Source: Fibrobacterota bacterium
GTDB taxonomy: Bacteria; Fibrobacterota; Chitinivibrionia; Chitinivibrionales; Chitinispirillaceae
Reading direction: 5' to 3'
Assembly (NCBI GenBank): GCA_023412475.1
Contig: JAEYNR010000079.1
Span: forward strand, 223,315 to 287,314
Length of the DNA: 64,000 nucleotides
Positions 6,883 through 13,123 of this stretch are shown piece after piece. The position numbers and the translations under genes were made by a program. Positions within the stretch are counted from its first letter, which is position 1. Every line of letters starts with the position of its first letter. Below the pieces are notes generated by a model. The model saw nothing but the letters and a program-made list of their open reading frames with translations. It was not told where the DNA came from and ran no database searches.

Positions 6883-6926
6883 TTGCACCAATGCAATGGA
6901 TGCAACGAAACAATGCAAAACTGCAA
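6883..6926. promoter_or_regulatory. TGCAA repeat array, candidate enhancer for the sigma-54 activator
   Basis: TTGCACCAATGCAA (6883-6896) is a palindrome with TTGCA and TGCAA arms. It is followed by three more TGCAA copies starting at 6901, 6914 and 6922. The array begins about 70 bases upstream (minus-strand sense) of the -24 element, the distance at which sigma-54 activators usually bind. No binding data are available; this is inference from position and symmetry. Confidence 0.45.
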
Positions 6927-7115
6927 TACCTCGAGTGGATTTGTTGCTGTTTTTATGCTTAAAAGAAGGGATAAGATCTATGTTTCAATATAGAAATCAA
7001 GGGGTATAACGACTTTTTGAGCCGGAGTGGGGTCAGTCAAATATGGGTACGGTATAAATAGTTTCTGAATCACAAAATATTTGGGCGAGCCGTTGATTCA
7101 AAGGCGTATTATTTT

Positions 7116-7203
7116 CCCGTCAGGGAAAGTTGATGGGCCTCTCCGGGTTGCAAACCGACAAAACCCGTTGCCGCAATAATCGTGGCAAGCAGGGAGTGAC
7201 GGG
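7116..7203. ncRNA. Multi-stem structured element of unknown family
   Basis: Between the activator and the NifX-like gene an 88-base segment is bounded by perfect arms CCCGTCA (7116-7122) and TGACGGG (7197-7203). Inside, CTCTC (7139-7143) can pair with GGGAG (7192-7196, one G-U). Two hairpins then fill the junction: CGGGTT/AACCCG (7144-7149 with 7162-7167) and TTGCC/GGCAA (7168-7172 with 7184-7188). The nested arrangement looks like a folded RNA with a multiloop, on either strand. It does not match a riboswitch I know. Short protein-like frames also cross it on the minus strand, so a decayed gene or a mobile repeat is an alternative. The rest of the 6786-7239 gap shows no gene. Confidence 0.4.
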
Positions 7204-7239
7204 CTATTATATGTGAAGAGCAAATCGGCTCTTTCCATT

Positions 7240-8568
7240 TCAAATATTAATTTCATACTTTTTCATTTTTCTCCATAATGTAGTCACATGGATACCGAGT
7301 TCTTTTGCAGTGTTGAAACGGTTGTATTTGTTACGAGACAAAGCCTCTTCTATTCTGGTTTTGTCAAAATCCTCAAGCGACTGGCTTGTGCTACTCTTTG
7401 TTTTTTGCTTTAACGGCCTGAACAGATAAGCCGGAAAATGCTTCTTTTCAATTACAGAATTTTGACATAAAACAAATGCGTGCTGAAGAATATTTTCCAG
7501 TTCACGAATATTTCCCGGATACTGGTGTTCGAGCAATATATGCAACGCTTCCGAAGACAACCGTTCGATAGATTTGCCTTGAACCAAATTGAAATGCTTG
7601 AGAAAATAGTCCACCAGCAGAGGAATGTCATTGTGCCGTTCACGCAACGGCGGAAGTGTTATGGGCACAACATTGATTCTGTAAAAAAGATCTTGTCGGA
7701 ATTCTCCCAACTCTACCATCTGTTCAAGATTACGGTTAGTAGCGGCCACAATCCGTGCCTCCGACTTCACCGATTCTGTGGCTCCCAATGGTTCGAACAC
7801 TTTCTCCTGCAATACCCTTAACAATTTAATCTGTACACTCATTGCCAGATCGCCAATCTCATCGAGAAAAAGCGTTCCTCTTTTTGCCAGTTCGAATCGC
7901 CCGGGCTTGTCGGATTTAGCATCGGTAAAAGCACCCTTTTTGTAACCAAACAGCTCGGATTCAAGAAGGTTTTCTGGTAAAGCACCACAATTGACCGCAA
8001 CAAATGGACTCTTAGATCTGTCACTGTGGTTATGTAGCGCTTTGGCGAGAAGTTCTTTGCCAGTTCCGCTTTCGCCAAGGATCAAAACCGGTATGTCGCT
8101 GCGGGCAATGGCAGGCAGTGTATTGAATATTTCAAAGAGTCGGTGATCCCGTGTTATGATATCAGAGTAGGTGTTTTTTCCAAGAATCTCTTTGCGCAGC
8201 TCCTCGACCTCGCTCATATCTCGAAAGGTTTCGACACCGCCTACTACGTTTCCCTTGGCATCTTTTAGAATCGCGGTAGAGACACTGATAGGAACTGTCA
8301 AGCCGTTCTTGTTAACGATTTTTACAGTTCTGTTTATGCATTGTTGATTTGTCTTCAATGTCTTTTTTAGAAGACAATCCCTTTCGCAGACATCAGCGTG
8401 AAATACTTCCCAGCATTTTCTTCCAATGGCTTCGGTACGCAGAGTGCCAGTAATTTTCTCCGCAGCCCGATTGAAAGAAGTGATATTCCACTCCTTATCG
8501 ACAGTAAAAACGCCATCGGCAATCGAATCGAGTATGGGATCATATTTTATTTTTTGAGATTCAGACAT
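7240..8568 (-). CDS. Sigma-54-dependent transcriptional activator with Cys-rich PAS domain
   Basis: The 442-residue protein has an N-terminal PAS domain (about residues 8-125) that carries CWEVFHADVCERDCLL, a cysteine/histidine cluster suited to binding an Fe-S or redox-responsive centre. An AAA+ domain follows (about 140-375) with Walker A GESGTGKE, the sigma-54 contact loop GAFTDA (a known variant of GAFTGA) and Walker B TLFLDEIGD. A Fis-type helix-turn-helix ends the protein (RFNTAKELGIHVTTLWRKMK). There is no receiver domain, so the PAS domain is the likely input. In Desulfovibrio vulgaris the orp operons are controlled by sigma-54 and a linked activator (DVU2106); this gene has the same position. 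The target is presumably the cluster downstream. Confidence 0.9.
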   Translation of the reverse strand: MSESQKIKYDPILDSIADGVFTVDKEWNITSFNRAAEKITGTLRTEAIGRKCWEVFHADVCERDCLLKKTLKTNQQCINRTVKIVNKNGLTVPISVSTAILKDAKGNVVGGVETFRDMSEVEELRKEILGKNTYSDIITRDHRLFEIFNTLPAIARSDIPVLILGESGTGKELLAKALHNHSDRSKSPFVAVNCGALPENLLESELFGYKKGAFTDAKSDKPGRFELAKRGTLFLDEIGDLAMSVQIKLLRVLQEKVFEPLGATESVKSEARIVAATNRNLEQMVELGEFRQDLFYRINVVPITLPPLRERHNDIPLLVDYFLKHFNLVQGKSIERLSSEALHILLEHQYPGNIRELENILQHAFVLCQNSVIEKKHFPAYLFRPLKQKTKSSTSQSLEDFDKTRIEEALSRNKYNRFNTAKELGIHVTTLWRKMKKYEINI

Positions 8569-8794
8569 ATCTATCGTTACTACTCGGCTCTTGAAGCAAA
8601 GATCTGGTTAAAAATCAGAAACAATAAGATACAAACAATCAGGCAGAATCAGAAATAATAATTATCATTAGGGTAAACTGTTAGCAATGGTACAAGGATT
8701 CTCAATTAGCTAAAACATAACTGTATTTCAGTGAAACAATTATGTGCTACGATTTTTTCGGTAAACAAAGAGATAAAAAAAATTCGCACACCTC

Positions 8795-9652
8795 TCACTC
8801 TACCGGTTTGCGTCCCAGAACCCCGATGGAAAGCTGAGTCCAGTGTGCCAGATTTTTATCAGCCAGAGAATTCAGGATCTTGTCCTTGAGTTTGGCATAT
8901 AAAGAGTTTTCCAGGGGATATTTTGGCAATTGTACTCCATATTTAAGCAGTGCCTCTCTTATTATTCGCCAGAAAAGATTTGGCCGCATCCAGTCCCCGT
9001 AGGTGTAGGAAATTTCAAAGCCGGATTTGCTCATAAGTTTCTTGAGCTGCGGCATGGTCAGTTGAGTCTCCCAGCCTGCAAACCATTTATCCATTGCAAT
9101 CAGAATCTTTTTGATCACCGTATAAAGATGAAAAGTCTGTGGGACATCGCAAAGACAATATCCACCGGGTTTAGTGATCCGATAGTTTTCCTCAAGCAGA
9201 GGAAGCGGGTTGCGAAAGTGCTCGGCAAGGCCCTGATGAAACACCAGATCGAAGGTCCCATTGGGATAGGGGGTAGAGAACGCATCTGCCCGAATAAGAG
9301 AAAGCTGGTCGTTACCGATATTGTGTTCTTTCTTGAGCTTGCTGATAATCTGAAGGCTTTCCTGAGCAAAATCCAGCACTGTCACCAGAGCGCCCATGCG
9401 GGTGAGTTCGATACTGTCCCTGCCGGAGCCTGCACCGACTTCCAGAATCCTCATTCCTTTAACATTGAGCTGTTTTGTTATAGTTCTGAGTACCGAGGGT
9501 GATGAGGGATAGACTTTGTCGATCTCTTTTTTATTTCGCCAAAAGCGGTTCCAAATCTCCTGATCTGGTTCCGCGTGTTCGTTTTTTTCTGAACCGTCAG
9601 TTTTGTTATCCAGGGTTATAATGTCGTTTGAATAGGGCATTTTATTACTCAT
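8795..9652 (-). CDS. Class I SAM-dependent methyltransferase
   Basis: The 285-residue protein has the Rossmann-fold motif I LEVGAGSGRDSIELTRMGA at about residues 74-92, an acidic second strand (VTVLDFA), DLVFHQGLAEHF at motif IV and TKPGGYCLCDVP before the fifth strand. The order and spacing are those of Methyltransf_11/25 enzymes. The C-terminal 80 residues have the long helical cap often seen in small-molecule or lipid methyltransferases. It stands alone between two sigma-54 activator genes in the same orientation, with a 220-base gap downstream, so context gives no substrate. The N-terminus is acidic and polar; the ATG at 9650-9652 is plausible but has a weak ribosome-binding site. Confidence 0.8.
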   Translation of the reverse strand: MSNKMPYSNDIITLDNKTDGSEKNEHAEPDQEIWNRFWRNKKEIDKVYPSSPSVLRTITKQLNVKGMRILEVGAGSGRDSIELTRMGALVTVLDFAQESLQIISKLKKEHNIGNDQLSLIRADAFSTPYPNGTFDLVFHQGLAEHFRNPLPLLEENYRITKPGGYCLCDVPQTFHLYTVIKKILIAMDKWFAGWETQLTMPQLKKLMSKSGFEISYTYGDWMRPNLFWRIIREALLKYGVQLPKYPLENSLYAKLKDKILNSLADKNLAHWTQLSIGVLGRKPVE

Positions 9653-10024
9653 TTGTCAGTGTGGCAAGAGTGGACTAAAAGTTTTAAAGCCCCAGAGATA
9701 ACTGGTTTACACAGCAAAGATTCACCTCCGGGAACTTTTATAGGCTAAACACAAGTATTCGTATTTGCCTGTGAAAAATTATCGAATTTAATTTTTACAA
9801 TATAAGATGACTTTCATTGAGAGCGCAACTTTCTGATTCAGAAAGGCGGAAAAAAAAACAAATCCAAAATCAAAATCTAAATCCGAAATCCGGAACTCGA
9901 AATCCGAAACAAGAGCAGAAACAGTACATGGAAAATTCTTTTTTGAATTTGAGATTTCTTTCATATTTCGAGCTTTCTCTCTGTTTCGTATTTCGTATTT
10001 TCCCCTTTAGATATGTTTCGAATT
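9653..10024. repeat. Non-coding gap with imperfectly inverted AATCCGAAA-type repeats
   Basis: From about 9848 to 9913 the top strand repeats AAATCCGAAA-like units; from about 9940 to 10024 it repeats the near-complement (ATTTCGTATTTCG, TTTCGAATTTC). The two halves form a long imperfect palindrome. Similar low-complexity stretches occur at 19590-19640, 21655-21728 and 61240-61362. No gene is seen between 9653 and 9840. Confidence 0.55.
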
Positions 10025-11644
10025 TCATCCTTTGAGCTCTTTAAGTTTTCTCCACAGAGTCGCAGCGCTGATTCCAAGAATTTCACAGGCTTTCCGCTGA
10101 TTTCCCTGGGTGAGTTTGAGCACTGAGGTTATGTGTTGGCTCTCAAGCTGCTTCAAAGAGAGAGGATTTATTTCATCACTGGAAGGGATACTGTATTTAG
10201 GATAATTGGATCTTAAACTGAGGTTTTCGGGCAAAATAACGTTACCGGTACAAAGAAGCGCGGCTCTTTCGATAGCGTTTTCAAGCTCTCTTATGTTACC
10301 GGGCCAGTTATACTCCTGAAGATAGTCCAGGCAGGAGGCATCAAGACGAAGTTGCGGCATTTTCAGGGAATTGGCGAAGTTTTTTACGAAATGCCTGGCC
10401 AAAGGAAGAATGTCTTCAATTCTTTCCCGCAGAGGTGGGCTATGAATTTCCACCACTGCCAGTCTGTAATAAAGGTCCTCTCTGAATTTATCCTCCATTA
10501 TCAACTGGTGAAGATCGCGGTTAGTGGCTGCCATTATCCTTACATCTATTGAACGTGCACGGTTTTCGCCAACCCGCACAATCTCATGCTCCTGAAGCAC
10601 TCTGAGAAGCTTGATCTGTAAGGCTGCAGAGATATCCCCGATCTCATCAAGAAAAACCGTACCCCCGGCAGCATCTTCAAAGATCCCTGCCCGCTCCCGG
10701 TTAGCTCCAGTGAATGCTCCTGCGGTGTGTCCGAAAAGCTCACTTTCCAGAAGCGATTCGGGTAAGGCTCCACAGTTAATGGGAAGAAATGTCTTAGTGC
10801 GCCGATTTGACAGGGAATGTATATAACGGGCCAGAACTTCTTTACCGGTGCCGGTTTCTCCAGTAATTAGCAAGGCTGAATCGTAGGGGGCAACCCGTTC
10901 TGCAAGGTGCAATACTCTCATATAGGAGGTGCTTCGGATTTCTGGCTGAATCATTGGGGAGGGGGCTGGATTTTTTATTAAAGAATTTTTCCTCTGTTCG
11001 TTTTGTTGAGAGGATTTGCGACGCAAACTCTCTGAGAGCTGCTCGACCCGGTTACGGATATCCTTTAATTTAAAATTGGAGAGGTGGTTATTAATTTGTT
11101 CTCCCCAGAATCCCTTTTCCCGTCCTACAGCCAGACAGACCCGGTCTGATTTGGAGACGCACTGCTCTTCAATAAAATAGATCTCCTGATTAAGACAGAA
11201 AGAGGCATACCCGCTGGCATGACCGCAAAGAATCCAGCAAGTGCTATCCTTTGTCGCTTCCTGGCTTGTAGAGGTGACCGGTTCGCTGACCTCTGAGGAT
11301 TCGTGCCATAATAGTTCCATATGGAATGGCTCAACAGATAGGTGCTTTACAACGGCTCTGGCTAAGCCTGCAAGGGTCTGCATTCTGGGACCGGCTTTGA
11401 GCAGTTCCTCGATTGAGTGCCATTTGAAAATACGTTTCATTGCAGCAGCATCTGCCTTGCCCCAAAAGTACCCGAACTGAATAAGCAGCTTTCTGGCCTG
11501 TTCGAGATCCATCACTTCCAGCAGATCTTTTTTCAACTCTGTAAATGCACGCAGGTCATGCAACAGAAGTCTTCTTCCCTGAAGGTTAATATCGCCATCA
11601 TCGAACTCGATTATTTCCGAAAGTTGCAGGTCATTGGAAAACAT
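10025..11644 (-). CDS. XylR/DmpR-like sigma-54 activator with XylR_N and V4R sensor domains
   Basis: The start is placed at the ATG at 11642-11644, preceded by AGGGGAT; an in-frame ATG ten codons upstream has no site and lies within the operator region. An XylR_N domain (roughly residues 10-110, with RLLLHDLRAFTELKKDL and QFGYFWGKADA) and a V4R domain (about 120-185, SGYASFCLNQEIYFIEEQC) precede the AAA+ domain, which has Walker A GETGTGKE, an intact GAFTGA and Walker B TVFLDEIGD. A Fis-type helix-turn-helix closes the protein (RKACEILGISAATLWRKLK). XylR_N/V4R sensors bind small, usually aromatic ligands. The gene is divergent from the M20/acyl-CoA synthetase pair, its likely target. Confidence 0.9.
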   Translation of the reverse strand: MFSNDLQLSEIIEFDDGDINLQGRRLLLHDLRAFTELKKDLLEVMDLEQARKLLIQFGYFWGKADAAAMKRIFKWHSIEELLKAGPRMQTLAGLARAVVKHLSVEPFHMELLWHESSEVSEPVTSTSQEATKDSTCWILCGHASGYASFCLNQEIYFIEEQCVSKSDRVCLAVGREKGFWGEQINNHLSNFKLKDIRNRVEQLSESLRRKSSQQNEQRKNSLIKNPAPSPMIQPEIRSTSYMRVLHLAERVAPYDSALLITGETGTGKEVLARYIHSLSNRRTKTFLPINCGALPESLLESELFGHTAGAFTGANRERAGIFEDAAGGTVFLDEIGDISAALQIKLLRVLQEHEIVRVGENRARSIDVRIMAATNRDLHQLIMEDKFREDLYYRLAVVEIHSPPLRERIEDILPLARHFVKNFANSLKMPQLRLDASCLDYLQEYNWPGNIRELENAIERAALLCTGNVILPENLSLRSNYPKYSIPSSDEINPLSLKQLESQHITSVLKLTQGNQRKACEILGISAATLWRKLKELKG

Positions 11645-11668
11645 GAGGATCCCCTGAGAGTTAATGTG

Positions 11669-11724
11669 TTTCAAAATGAAAATACACTACTTCAAAATGA
11701 AAATGCAATTAATTCAATTTGAAA
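11669..11724. promoter_or_regulatory. Three-site palindromic operator array (TTCAwwwTGAAA)
   Basis: Three near-identical palindromes lie at 11669-11681 (TTTCAAAATGAAA), 11690-11702 (CTTCAAAATGAAA) and 11712-11724 (ATTCAATTTGAAA). Their centres are 21 and 22 bp apart, about two helical turns, so all face the same side of the DNA. The array is between the XylR-like gene and a sigma-54 promoter about 55-110 bp downstream, the normal geometry of an enhancer. It also overlaps the region just upstream of the activator's own start, so autoregulation is likely. Confidence 0.7.
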
Positions 11725-11778
11725 TATACTGATAACAGCTTGTAGAAAAAAGATTATCTTCTGAGGGAATTTCTAAAT

Positions 11779-11793
11779 TGGCCTGGTTTTTGC
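11779..11793 (+). promoter_or_regulatory. Sigma-54 (-24/-12) promoter for the M20/acyl-CoA synthetase operon
   Basis: TGGC (11779-11782), seven bases, then TTGC (11790-11793) gives exact GG/GC spacing for RpoN holoenzyme. Transcription would start near 11805, leaving a leader of about 95 bases before the ATG at 11900. The upstream three-site array and the divergent sigma-54 activator support the call. Confidence 0.7.
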
Positions 11794-11899
11794 GCCCTCT
11801 TATGCGTTCCTTAATAATAACCATAACAATTTCCCAAAAATGTACTCGCAACCGAGACCATTATGGGAAAATAATCGGTAAGAGACGGATTGTTACCCT

Positions 11900-13108
11900 A
11901 TGTATTCCTTATTGCGGCAAAAAGCATCAGTTCTGGAACCTGATCTTGCTCAGTTGGCCACTAAACTGGTAGCAATCTCCAGTCCCAGCTTCTCAGAATC
12001 CAAAATTGCCGATAGCGTCATCTCCGCTCTTGATGCTCTTTCTTATGACCGGGTTTTTAAGGATAATGCAGGTAATGTGGTGGGTTGCATCTTTGGCAGA
12101 AATTACAACCCGACGATGTTACTGGTTTCTCATCTTGACACTTATTCTGGTAGCTTCAAAACACAGTGTGATCTTGAGGATGGAAAACTCTTTGGAGCTG
12201 GTGCATCGGATTGTAAGGGGGGCCTGGCGGCGCAGATGTATGCCGGTCGGCTGCTCAAGGAGTGTTTTCCCATGTATGGGAATCTTATTCTGGTCTCCAC
12301 AGTGGCTCAGCAGAGTGGCTGCAACGCTGGAATTCGTCAATTTCTTAAAGAAACCCTGCCATCGATTGGGCTCAAACCATCTTTTGCATTATTGGGTGAG
12401 CCTACTGATTTAGGGCTCTATTATGGGCATGATGGCTGGATGTGCATAGAACTCACTTTGGCTGCAGAGGAGTTTACCGGGCTTGAGGCTTGTGCAAGGG
12501 AGTTAAACCAGTTTCTTAGTAAGAGCTCGTCCTCATCATCGGAAGAGCTGCTGGAAGAGGTGTCTGTCAGTGACCCACAATACAGCAGCGACAAGCAGTG
12601 CTCCCGGTGTGTGATCGATATAATGCAAAGATTGCGCGATAAGAACGAGCCGGTTTTCCTTTTAAAACGATATCGGGAAACTGCACGTTTAATTTGTAAA
12701 CAATTCGGAGTACGTCTGATTTCAAGCGGTGTTAAAAGACGCAACATAACTGAAGAGAGTGGCTTTACTTTAAGAGCCCGCCAAGTGTCCGTCCCCTGGA
12801 TGACCGATCCGCTTAACAGTTTTTTTGAGGAGGCCAGGCTTGCTTTAAGAGCTGCGGATTGTAAAATTAAAGGTGGGCAATGGCATCTTAAGAGTCTGGG
12901 GATGGGGACTGCTGGCAGTGTACTGGTAAATGAATATTCGATCCCAACTATCGGATACGGGCCAGGCAACATGTCATGCAGTCCGGAGGAATCTGTGGAA
13001 ATCAAGGACCTTAATGAAGCCTTTTTTGGCACAGCGGTAATTGCACATCGCCTCTTAGGTATACCCTCATCCGAAATAAACGAACAAAACCATAATTTAC
13101 AGCTATAA
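11900..13108 (+). CDS. YgeY-like M20-family protein with altered active-site residues
   Basis: The 402-residue protein follows the M20/M28 zinc-hydrolase pattern. It has SHLDTYSG (His78, Asp80), GAGASDCKGGLA (bridging Asp104), GEPTDLGLYYGH, and a C-terminal GYGPGN segment. GEPTDLxxYxGH is most like the YgeY branch. Two catalytic features differ. The Glu-Glu pair that supplies the general base after the third strand is Gln137-Gln138 (TVAQQSGC), and the C-terminal metal-binding His before PxE is Cys (SCSPEES). The dimerisation segment is rearranged, with a serine-rich insert (SKSSSSSSEELLEE). It may therefore be a non-hydrolytic binding protein or use altered chemistry. It is the first gene of a sigma-54 operon with an acyl-CoA synthetase 15 bases downstream. 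Confidence 0.8.
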   Translation: MYSLLRQKASVLEPDLAQLATKLVAISSPSFSESKIADSVISALDALSYDRVFKDNAGNVVGCIFGRNYNPTMLLVSHLDTYSGSFKTQCDLEDGKLFGAGASDCKGGLAAQMYAGRLLKECFPMYGNLILVSTVAQQSGCNAGIRQFLKETLPSIGLKPSFALLGEPTDLGLYYGHDGWMCIELTLAAEEFTGLEACARELNQFLSKSSSSSSEELLEEVSVSDPQYSSDKQCSRCVIDIMQRLRDKNEPVFLLKRYRETARLICKQFGVRLISSGVKRRNITEESGFTLRARQVSVPWMTDPLNSFFEEARLALRAADCKIKGGQWHLKSLGMGTAGSVLVNEYSIPTIGYGPGNMSCSPEESVEIKDLNEAFFGTAVIAHRLLGIPSSEINEQNHNLQL

Positions 13109-13123
13109 CAGGAGTTAAGTTTC

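Noticed and set aside
7116..7203. A c-di-GMP, molybdenum-cofactor or cobalamin riboswitch
   Set aside because: CCTCTCCGGGTT recalls parts of the Moco motif, but the other conserved blocks of these riboswitches are absent, so only an unnamed structure is reported.
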